Source: Candidatus Saccharimonadota bacterium
GTDB lineage: Bacteria; Patescibacteriota; Saccharimonadia; Saccharimonadales; Saccharimonadaceae
NCBI GenBank assembly: GCA_905373795.1
Contig: CAJPUO010000001.1
Coordinates: forward strand, 1-64,000
Reading direction: 5' to 3'
Length of the DNA: 64,000 bases
Both the position numbers and the translations under genes were made by a program. Positions 56,850 through 64,000 of the stretch are shown here, in pieces. How positions within the stretch are numbered: position 1 is the first letter of the stretch; every line of letters starts with the position of its first letter. Below the pieces are notes generated by a model that had not been told where the DNA came from, made no database searches, and saw only the letters and a program-made list of their open reading frames with translations.

Positions 56850-57892
56850 GACGAATTACTCCTTTGGGCCAATCCGACAGCTGTTGCAAACTCCGATGCT
56901 ATCGGCGCTAGTTGCTGCTGATCTGTTTGCGACACTTGAACTTTCTGCCATGGATCTGCTACTGCAGACTGGATACCCGATTTCGTCGTTACATAATTAT
57001 CAAGCTGCGGAATAGCTGAACCGAAACCTGACAATAAGATTCCCGGCACTGAAATATTTGGATACCTGGTTTGGAAGAATTTCACCGATTTCACCAACTC
57101 AGAAGCAAAATTGTCTAAAGTTGGATCTATCGCTCGCAGCACTTGACCGTCTAATCTATCAGCCGCCAACCCAAACTTCAAGATAAACTGCCGCGCCTGG
57201 TCGTCTTGAATGCTTAGATTTTGAACAGCGGCACGCACTAGCGACGATAGCCCTGTTGGAATTGTACGAATAAGCCTCGGCACGCCGCCATAAACCACCG
57301 CCAAATCAGTTGAACTTTCCCCCATGTCAAGTATCAACCGGGCATCCTGAATATCTGACGGAGCTAAAGCTCGAACCATAGCAATCGGATCCGGCTCTTC
57401 TGCTATGACATTAAAACCCAATCCCTCTACTAATTCTAGCCTCTCCTCGGCATACGTCTTAGCCGCACTAGTCAGTAAAATCTCGTATTTATCCGTCTCC
57501 CGCAAGCTGTCGCCAAGCAGCGCCCAATCAACCTCCGCCTCATCAAGCGACATTGGTATATATTGATCAATCTGATACTTCATCATCGCTTTCAGTTCCT
57601 GATCTGGAACTTTCGGCACATCAATTACGGTAGAAAATGTTTTACTCGAAGGCAAACCTACCGCTACATTAGATGTTTTTATTCCAGCTTGCCCAACAGC
57701 AGTGGTAATAGCCTCGCCCAAGCGGCGTCTTGATTCTGGCGAATCACCGCCAACAAGCTTTGCATCAACAGGCGTATAGCCATAATGAGCCAGATTCCAG
57801 CCCGTACCAGAACGCGACAGCTGAACCACCCGCACTGCATTTGTGCCGATGTCTAGTCCGAAGAAGTCGCCCAACCCTTTTGCTAATTTCAT
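56846..57892 (-). CDS. pilM: PilM actin-like protein
   Basis: The 348-aa cytoplasmic ATP-binding protein of the FtsA/actin fold has GLDIGTNAVRVVQL, DVPKVPDQEL, ILDMGESSTDLAVVYGG and LLSGFGSAIPQ. It binds the PilN tail and links the alignment complex to PilB. A TATAAT ends 11 nt before the ATG, so the pilM-N-O-B-T-C block has its own promoter in addition to any read-through from the surface-protein gene. Confidence 0.93.
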   Translation of the reverse strand: MKLAKGLGDFFGLDIGTNAVRVVQLSRSGTGWNLAHYGYTPVDAKLVGGDSPESRRRLGEAITTAVGQAGIKTSNVAVGLPSSKTFSTVIDVPKVPDQELKAMMKYQIDQYIPMSLDEAEVDWALLGDSLRETDKYEILLTSAAKTYAEERLELVEGLGFNVIAEEPDPIAMVRALAPSDIQDARLILDMGESSTDLAVVYGGVPRLIRTIPTGLSSLVRAAVQNLSIQDDQARQFILKFGLAADRLDGQVLRAIDPTLDNFASELVKSVKFFQTRYPNISVPGILLSGFGSAIPQLDNYVTTKSGIQSAVADPWQKVQVSQTDQQQLAPIASEFATAVGLAQRSNSS

Positions 57893-57938
57893 AACCGATT
57901 CTAATTATATACATTAGCGGTTTAATTTGCAAACAATT

Positions 57939-60900
57939 TTAATATCTTGGCGGTAATTCTTTGACATTCATCGTACGAATCGCACCAGAACCACGATAAT
58001 TGTTATAGGCCCAAATATAAGCATCGGCTCGCAGGTTCAAAACCTCAGCTGGCGTACCCGGATGCATATTATCATCATTTCTAGCAGGACTGGAATGACG
58101 ACCGCCGTATGTACGCCGCAAAAACAAACTGCCTGCCATGATAGGGCCATTTACCCGCAATTGCTTATTGCACTGGCTGGATGACAACCCGCTCAACCAC
58201 GACGTCATATTTACTATACTGCCGCATGTACTAACATAACCTTTGTTGCGAGTTATCAGCCACGCATTCACTTCTGAAACATCCGGCTCTATGATTATGT
58301 TTTCAGCATAGATAATTAGCTGCGGCAGGCGAGTTGTATCGCTCGTCGCTTCATACAATAAATTGCCAGAGATTTTTACGGTACCGCTAGACCTAATCAC
58401 AACACTTTTCCCAGTACCCAGCGTTGTTCCAGACAACGTGACATTGCCAGCCATATATTCCCCGGTTGATAAGCTATTAACATCCACCGAGCCAGAGATA
58501 CGTCCTCTATTGCCGCGCACCGACGGAGTAGTAAAACCGCCTAAAACTAGAGAATTTTTCGTAAAATTACCAAACGTTGGCGTATTCGCAAACGTTAACT
58601 TGTTGTAACCTGCTGAACTAACGCCATCCCTGCCAGCATACCCGGAAGATAGCCCAGCCCCAGAAGATGTAATAGCCTTGTCTTTTGCGGCAATCCCATA
58701 CTCGCCCCATGAACCATACGTACTCTGATACATGCGATCCATCGTATATGTCATGGCTATGTTATCAATCAATAAGCCCATATGCGTCCAGTCGGACTTT
58801 ATATAAAAATCAATAACATTGCCTTCGCTTTTTAATACCGTGCCCGGTTTCATGTCCGCGTTAAAATATGAATAAGTGCTCCATCCAGGTACCGCCCAAG
58901 AGGTATTCTTATATTTTCCATACGAACACGTAGGACAAGATTGAGCATTAACGTCCATCTCGTATCCGTTAATCTTAACTCTCACTAAATTATCCACCGC
59001 CCCAGAAAATTTCAATGTTAAATTTTTTACATCTTTTAGGTTTCCTAATTTAATATTTTTTAAGCGAAATACATACATATTGCCATAATCTAAAACCTTA
59101 TCGCCAGGCGCGGTAAAAGTAGATGATGGGTCTAGCCATTTGCTAATGTTAGTGTGTTGACCATATATATTAAGACCTATCCACTTAGCGCCGCTTGATG
59201 TTCTGTTCCATGGTCCTTTATTACAAGTAGCAGTTTCATTAGACGTTGGAACATCTCCCAGAATATTATAGTATCTGGCAGGCGGCGGCGACCACGGGCA
59301 AGTATAATTACCAACCATATTACCGCGCTGCATAATTACTCTCGCCTGATATTCCGTTTTTAGCCCGCTAGCATCGCCTTTACAAGCTGGCAGCCAGGCA
59401 GGATTATTACTTTGATTATACGCTTTTTGATTACCACTGCCGCCCTTATAATCCTGAGAGCATATAATAGACCAGTGAGGATCTTTAGAATCATCCTTCA
59501 AAGTATTATTGTTGTTATCAATACCAGTCTTCCATAAACCAGAGGATTGTAGAACTGACGCATCAATCACATGCTCCGTCTCCAATCTCGTATTTTTCTG
59601 CACGGTAATACTTGTAATTGCTTCCTTGTTTGTTCTTGCATCACCGCCCCAAATCTGGACTTTAGGTTTTTTGCTGACAAATACACACTTTGAATTTGAG
59701 TACCGGAAAGTGTTTTCCCCGACAGTCCTATTATATGAGCTAACCATCGACACATAACACACTTTATCGCCGCTTTGCAAAACTAAATCAGACACATCAT
59801 CAGAAGTACTTCCTAAGAATTCAGTCATCGCGCCAGATGCCAGCTGTTCATTATTACTCGACAAGCTCAAGCTCTTACAGCTATTAGGATTAAACCTGCC
59901 GCCAGCTATGCTCTGAACAATCGCGCAGACATCATTGCCATTATTCACCGGCCGGCTAACACCGTCTCCTGAAGACGGGACTCCAACATGCGAAGACTCT
60001 GCTTTTATCACATAGCGGGCTACTGCATATTTTTTAGTATTAGTATCTGCTTTTGTTGGACCACTATTCTGAACGCTCGCCCTAATACCGCTAATCGCCT
60101 TTGTTTCTTCATCCATCTTCTCTGAATCAACGCCAACAGACGGTACTAAATTATAATCATAAAGAACATTTGCACAAGCATAGCCAGATTGAGCATGCCC
60201 CCAATTCGGCTTATTCCACGCTTCTTTATACCAAGACACTCTCTGGCATATTTTCTTGCCCAAATCATCCTGAGTTACTTTATGCGTAAACATATCGCCA
60301 CTAGTTTTATCTCGCATATAGAACCACTTGCCATTATTTACGCCTCTAGACTTGTTCTTATCTATTCTGGAGAAATAGCTCCCGCCAATCTGGCTGTCAT
60401 TAGGCCATCTTTTCTCCTGTTCAACGCCTGTATTAACACTCTCATTCATATCTGCCGTGGTATTCTTTAACCTATGACGCCAGCTAATAATATCTCCTGG
60501 CTTCGCAGTTAAGGCATTAGAACCCTGATGCCAAGTAGCGCCATCATCTTTAGTAATATGAGATTGCCCATCAATCGTCCACAAACCAGGTTTTTTTCTA
60601 ATCGTGACAGCTACATTCTGCCATGCAGCAGACCCATCACCATTAGACGGGCAAGAATTAACATCAAATGATCCGTAACGGTTCACGCACTCGTTATAGC
60701 GCTCTCTGGTATAATACGTAAATTGTCTATACATTCGTATAATGAACGTCTTAGCACCGCCCGCAGGAACGCTGCTTATATCCAACTTGAATCTTCTAGC
60801 GCTTTGTCCAGGGTGGTTTGCCTGGTCAGTTGTCCAGTTATAACCACCTATATTACCTATATCTCCCCGGTATAGCCAAAGGTTGTTAGCAATATATCTG

Positions 60901-61298
60901 CCGTTAATTTGAATTTGAATATTTTTAGCATATATAAGCCCTCTTTGCGAGTGCGGACCTGGAGACGCCGAACCTCTTAACTCTAAATCCACAGTATTCT
61001 GATTCGGATCTATATCGGGTATGTGATCGCTAAAATAATTAGTCCCTGGATAACCAGCCCAAAAGGCGCCGCAAGTTGACGCTGTACTATAATCGCTGCA
61101 AATGGCATACGAAGAGTGAACCTCGCCAGAATTTCTGGCATTAATACATCTCTGCTGATTTATAGCGGAAATAGGACCATAAAGACCGCGGCAATATCGC
61201 TCTTCTACAGCAGACGCCGTATTATTGCCGCCGAACACCCCAACAACTGCAGTAAAAAGGATACCGCTAGTTAATACAAACAGGTGTGTTCGTTTCAC
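57939..61298 (-). CDS. Large secreted surface protein, candidate pilus-associated adhesin
   Basis: The 1119-aa protein has a signal peptide (about 1-30, ending TASA), an N-terminal Cys-containing domain (CRGLYGPISAINQQRC), many Tyr/Trp/Asn-rich beta segments, and a middle region of repeated Ig- or DUF11-like parts. A C-terminal right-handed repeat-like region (GRISGSVDVNSLSTGEYMAG, NVTLSGTTLGTGKSVVIRSSG) ends in NLRADAYIWAYNN and ELPPRY. The GTG start at 61298 follows AGAGG inside the upstream stop region. I infer an adhesin or pilus-tip scaffold from size, secretion and position ahead of pilM; family not known. Confidence 0.75.
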   Translation of the reverse strand: MKRTHLFVLTSGILFTAVVGVFGGNNTASAVEERYCRGLYGPISAINQQRCINARNSGEVHSSYAICSDYSTASTCGAFWAGYPGTNYFSDHIPDIDPNQNTVDLELRGSASPGPHSQRGLIYAKNIQIQINGRYIANNLWLYRGDIGNIGGYNWTTDQANHPGQSARRFKLDISSVPAGGAKTFIIRMYRQFTYYTRERYNECVNRYGSFDVNSCPSNGDGSAAWQNVAVTIRKKPGLWTIDGQSHITKDDGATWHQGSNALTAKPGDIISWRHRLKNTTADMNESVNTGVEQEKRWPNDSQIGGSYFSRIDKNKSRGVNNGKWFYMRDKTSGDMFTHKVTQDDLGKKICQRVSWYKEAWNKPNWGHAQSGYACANVLYDYNLVPSVGVDSEKMDEETKAISGIRASVQNSGPTKADTNTKKYAVARYVIKAESSHVGVPSSGDGVSRPVNNGNDVCAIVQSIAGGRFNPNSCKSLSLSSNNEQLASGAMTEFLGSTSDDVSDLVLQSGDKVCYVSMVSSYNRTVGENTFRYSNSKCVFVSKKPKVQIWGGDARTNKEAITSITVQKNTRLETEHVIDASVLQSSGLWKTGIDNNNNTLKDDSKDPHWSIICSQDYKGGSGNQKAYNQSNNPAWLPACKGDASGLKTEYQARVIMQRGNMVGNYTCPWSPPPARYYNILGDVPTSNETATCNKGPWNRTSSGAKWIGLNIYGQHTNISKWLDPSSTFTAPGDKVLDYGNMYVFRLKNIKLGNLKDVKNLTLKFSGAVDNLVRVKINGYEMDVNAQSCPTCSYGKYKNTSWAVPGWSTYSYFNADMKPGTVLKSEGNVIDFYIKSDWTHMGLLIDNIAMTYTMDRMYQSTYGSWGEYGIAAKDKAITSSGAGLSSGYAGRDGVSSAGYNKLTFANTPTFGNFTKNSLVLGGFTTPSVRGNRGRISGSVDVNSLSTGEYMAGNVTLSGTTLGTGKSVVIRSSGTVKISGNLLYEATSDTTRLPQLIIYAENIIIEPDVSEVNAWLITRNKGYVSTCGSIVNMTSWLSGLSSSQCNKQLRVNGPIMAGSLFLRRTYGGRHSSPARNDDNMHPGTPAEVLNLRADAYIWAYNNYRGSGAIRTMNVKELPPRY

Positions 61299-61299
61299 T

Positions 61300-61749
61300 T
61301 TATCCTCTACCTATACTGTTTTTATCCGTCAATTTATCTATATTATTACTTGTAGCTCCAATTTTATATAACAGACCTGTATCGTTAGATTCATCAATGG
61401 ATTTTTCAAATGTTTCTTTCAGCTGTTTTATCTGATTTTTATCATCGCCCAGACTTGCCTGATACAAGACTATATAATTACAAACCGGATTCTTATCATA
61501 GCCTGCCTTTGATTTTACATCGCTGACAATGCCGTCAAACGACTTTTGGTCGTATCCGCTGCTTGAATTGATGATCTTTTTAAACTCATCAACCCTGCTT
61601 TGCCCGCAAGCCGACTGAGCACTGGACAAGACAACCCCCTGAGACGGATTTTTTATACCAACGTATAAATAACCCGATAGAATAAGTCCAACACAGATAA
61701 ATAGCACAGCAGCTGGTATGCTTATAAATAATATTACCCTATTCTTCAT
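61300..61749 (-). CDS. Membrane-anchored small protein ahead of the adhesin
   Basis: The 149-aa protein starts MKNRVILFISIPAAVLFICVG (one helix) and has an exposed domain with a Cys pair (SACGQ, NPVCNY) and helical repeats. The longer frame to 61899 runs into the ychF promoter and is rejected. The GTG of the adhesin gene follows 1 bp after its stop, so they are coupled; it may be a chaperone or anchor for the adhesin. Confidence 0.7.
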   Translation of the reverse strand: MKNRVILFISIPAAVLFICVGLILSGYLYVGIKNPSQGVVLSSAQSACGQSRVDEFKKIINSSSGYDQKSFDGIVSDVKSKAGYDKNPVCNYIVLYQASLGDDKNQIKQLKETFEKSIDESNDTGLLYKIGATSNNIDKLTDKNSIGRG

Positions 61750-61807
61750 AATACTTATGGTAACCCAGTCATCTATAAATCGCAAGTATTTTGCTATAAT
61801 AGTTATC

Positions 61808-62893
61808 ATGAGTTTATCTATCGGAATTGTCGGTTTGCCGAATGTTGGCAAATCCACGCTTTTTAATGCTTTAACTAATAATAATATTTTGGCGGCCAAT
61901 TACCCTTTTGCCACTATCGAACCAAACACCGGCATCGTGCCGGTACCCGACGAGCGGCTAGAAAAATTGGCTGAGCTATATGGCTCTAAAAAAATCCTGC
62001 CAGCCACCGTCGAGTTTGTTGACATCGCAGGCCTGGTCGCCGACGCCTCCAAAGGCGAAGGGTTGGGTAACAAATTTTTAGCTAATATCCGCCAGTGTGA
62101 TGCTATTGTTCATGTAGTGCGCGCTTTTAAAAATGACAATATTTTGCGCCACGATGGTTCGGCAGTTGATCCGACCGCTGATATCGAGATTATTAACACC
62201 GAGCTGATTTTGGCTGATCTGCAAACGCTAGAAACTCGCCTGACTCGCCTTGCCAAAGAAGCCAAAGCCAACCCCAAAGCTAGCGCTATCAAAAATCGTT
62301 TGGAAGTGATTGCTGAAAAACTGCGCGCTGGCACGCCAATTAACGAAATTTCCGGCGTCGATCCTGACGATATCGCTGATTTACACCTTTTGACTGCTAA
62401 GCCGGTAATTTATGTATTCAATGTCAATGAAGAAACCCTGGCTAGCGAAGACAAGAAACAGAGCCTGCGCAATCTCGTGCCGCATGCTCGCAGCCTATTT
62501 ATCTGCGCCAAGCTTGAGGACGAAATTAAAGGCCTTAACCCCAGCGATACACTCGAACTCTTACAAAGTTACGACGTGCCAGAAGCCGGACTAACGCAAA
62601 TGATTCACGCCGCCTACGATTTGCTCGGACTGCAAAGTTACTTAACCGCCGGACCGAAAGAGGTTCGCGCCTGGACAATCCATCAGGGCTGGACCGCTCC
62701 GCAAGCTGCTGGCGTTATTCACACTGATTTCGAAAAGGGCTTTATCGCTGCTCAAGTTGTTAATTACGATGATTTAGTCGCTGCCGGCTCAGAGGCTAAC
62801 GCTCGCGCTGCTGGCAAAATCCGTACCGAGGGCAAAACTTATGTCATGCAGCCAGACGATGTGGTTGAATTTCGATTTAACGTTAGTAAATAA
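61808..62893 (+). CDS. ychF: Ribosome-binding ATPase YchF (OLA1 family)
   Basis: The 361-aa Obg-like protein has GLPNVGKST (9-17), DIAGLV (G3), NVNE in place of the GTPase NKxD (hence ATP preference), a helical middle and the C-terminal TGS domain (SYLTAGPKEVRAWTIHQG). Start at 61808 gives the standard MSLSIGIVG; the frame extends upstream to 61718, but TGCTATAAT (61795-61800) lies 8 nt before this ATG. Confidence 0.97.
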   Translation: MSLSIGIVGLPNVGKSTLFNALTNNNILAANYPFATIEPNTGIVPVPDERLEKLAELYGSKKILPATVEFVDIAGLVADASKGEGLGNKFLANIRQCDAIVHVVRAFKNDNILRHDGSAVDPTADIEIINTELILADLQTLETRLTRLAKEAKANPKASAIKNRLEVIAEKLRAGTPINEISGVDPDDIADLHLLTAKPVIYVFNVNEETLASEDKKQSLRNLVPHARSLFICAKLEDEIKGLNPSDTLELLQSYDVPEAGLTQMIHAAYDLLGLQSYLTAGPKEVRAWTIHQGWTAPQAAGVIHTDFEKGFIAAQVVNYDDLVAAGSEANARAAGKIRTEGKTYVMQPDDVVEFRFNVSK

Positions 62894-62969
62894 TTTAGCA
62901 TTTAATCGCTTAGATTTGATATAGCTTAGGCTAATTTGCCAGCGAATCACCGGCCAGCCGCATAAGCTG

Positions 62970-63695
62970 CTAACAACTTCCAGCTTTTCTCAATATATAA
63001 AACCGTTCCAAGTTGCCGTGCGCGCCTTTCACTTCGCTATCTGCTTTATTAATAATTATGAAATTAGCACGCGCCCACTGCTCGAACTCACGCAAGATTG
63101 CTCGCCGCACGCCGTCATTCTTGACGACACCGCCGCGAGTCAGCTGTTGGCGTTGCGCCTCAAACTGCGGTTTAACCATTACTACTATCGTTGTATTTTT
63201 ATCAACGATTTTCGCAACGTGCGGCAAGATTTGCCTCAGACTAATAAACGACACGTCAATCACTACCATATCCGGAGTTTCATTTGGCACAAAATCCCGA
63301 ATGTCAGTTTTTTCGTGCAATTCAATTCGTTTGTCGCCGCGCAAACTCGGATGCAGTTGATCGGTGCCAACATCCACAGCGTATACTTTCTTCGCGCCAT
63401 GCTGCAGCGCAAAATCGGTGAAGCCGCCCGTACTGCTGCCAATATCCAATACCGTCTTGCTATGAAAATCCAAATTAAAAGCTTTCGCCGCGCCCGCCAA
63501 TTTTAATCCGGCCCGCGACACATAACGCTCTGACGCTGCTAATTCAATCGGCGCCGATTCATCAACGAACAACCCCGGCTTGGCTACTACTCGCCCGCCA
63601 ACACGCACACGTCCCAAACGAATCCAATTCTCGGCTTCCGAACGCGAACCTACCAATCCGCGCGCTAGTATCAATTTATCTAACCGTTGCCTCAT
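62970..63695 (-). CDS. tlyA: TlyA-like rRNA 2'-O-methyltransferase
   Basis: The 241-aa protein has an N-terminal S4 RNA-binding domain (RQRLDKLILARGLVGSRSEAENWIRLGRVRVGG, in parts) and an FtsJ-type methyltransferase (VLDIGSSTGGFTDFALQHGA; MVVIDVSFISLRQILPH; VMVKPQFEA; the K-D-K-E residues of RrmJ are plausible here). TlyA methylates C1409 of 16S and C1920 of 23S and affects capreomycin sensitivity in mycobacteria. TAGAAT and GAGGA both lie just before the ATG, so it mixes leaderless and SD features. Confidence 0.9.
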   Translation of the reverse strand: MRQRLDKLILARGLVGSRSEAENWIRLGRVRVGGRVVAKPGLFVDESAPIELAASERYVSRAGLKLAGAAKAFNLDFHSKTVLDIGSSTGGFTDFALQHGAKKVYAVDVGTDQLHPSLRGDKRIELHEKTDIRDFVPNETPDMVVIDVSFISLRQILPHVAKIVDKNTTIVVMVKPQFEAQRQQLTRGGVVKNDGVRRAILREFEQWARANFIIINKADSEVKGAHGNLERFYILRKAGSC

Positions 63696-63698
63696 TCC

Positions 63699-64000
63699 TC
63701 AATTCTACTATGGATACATAATCCGCTCAATGTTGCGGGTCATCGCCGAAAATACCGCACAACCCATAAACTGGCGGTCAGCTTGCTAGCAACAATCCAT
63801 GAGGTTATTTTTACTACAATTGATGTAAATATGGCATCAATTGTAACGTGGCTTTTTTAACAACGTAGTTATATACACATCGTTGATTATTTTACACTGC
63901 CCTTTTGCTGATATCTTTAACATATCTGCTTTATCTCGCCAGCTACTTTATCCGTATGTACTCGCTAAATATTAGCGAATGTAAAATAATTTCTTTGTAT
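63699..64000. other. Gene-free tail with two inverted repeats
   Basis: No credible gene is seen. ACAATTGATG (63816-63825) pairs with CATCAATTGT (63835-63844), followed by six T (63853-63858), a terminator on the plus strand. TCGCTAAATATTAGCGA (63962-63978) is a perfect inverted repeat. It may belong to the gene beyond the window. Confidence 0.5.

Overview
The window looks like a chromosome segment of a Candidatus Saccharibacteria (TM7, Patescibacteria/CPR) bacterium. The evidence is: a 16S rRNA with the atypical bases A911/U912 (E. coli numbering) reported for TM7; a short IF-2; a ThrRS with no TGS domain; many small membrane and surface proteins of CPR type; and a complete type IV pilus locus. 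UGA is a stop (for example at the ends of the 32629 and 38053 genes), which excludes the UGA-Gly code of Gracilibacteria and Absconditabacteria. I saw no CRISPR array, insertion sequence, prophage or obvious horizontally acquired island.

Layout. 1-6.5 kb: an unknown protein with a 39-residue tandem repeat, running off the left edge; the S1 protein-infB pair; an LPKTGP surface protein; a ROK kinase overlapping a zinc metalloprotease; a KGG-repeat protein. 6.6-15.8 kb: split rRNA genes. 16S forms one unit with its own promoter, boxA, processing stem and terminator. 23S-5S forms a second unit with its own promoter. Between them lie pyrD, a guanylate-kinase-like gene, tRNA-Val, tRNA-Ile and tRNA-Ala, and a small membrane protein. 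15.8-26.7 kb: a PAP2-like gene, gyrA, gyrB, an LPKTGP surface protein with a membrane partner, and a VirD4/TraG-like ATPase with a small acidic partner. 26.8-31.3 kb: an RNA-rich stretch with an unassigned structured RNA, a small RNA with promoter and terminator, tmRNA, RNase P RNA and 6S RNA, interleaved with comM and infC-rpmI-rplT. 31.3-45.5 kb: M50 protease, recG-phospholipase-like-rsmD, rpmB, MBL-fold and winged-helix genes, thrS-HAD-ATL-miaA, tRNAs, a glycosyltransferase, a foldase, a PH-domain protein, and ndk. 45.6-61.8 kb: a Xer recombinase, then the pilus locus on the minus strand (61749 to 46502): small membrane protein, 1119-aa surface protein, pilM, N, O, a PilP-position protein, pilB, T, C, A, D and four minor pilin-like genes. 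61.8-64 kb: ychF, tlyA, and an empty tail.

The most notable cross-cutting pattern is the translation start. At least a dozen first genes of transcription units have an ATG only 7-8 nt after a clear -10 hexamer, usually an extended TGnTATAAT, and no Shine-Dalgarno. These mRNAs are expected to be leaderless. Genes inside operons, and a few likely highly expressed genes (S1 protein, infB, gyrA, pilA, ndk), instead keep a Shine-Dalgarno matching the intact CCTCC at the 16S 3' end. Two membrane-protein genes begin 5-6 nt after the CCA end of a tRNA, so tRNA maturation would also give leaderless messages.

All functional calls rest on reading motifs and sequence resemblance by eye. No database search or folding program was run. 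RNA gene ends are estimates to within a few bases.
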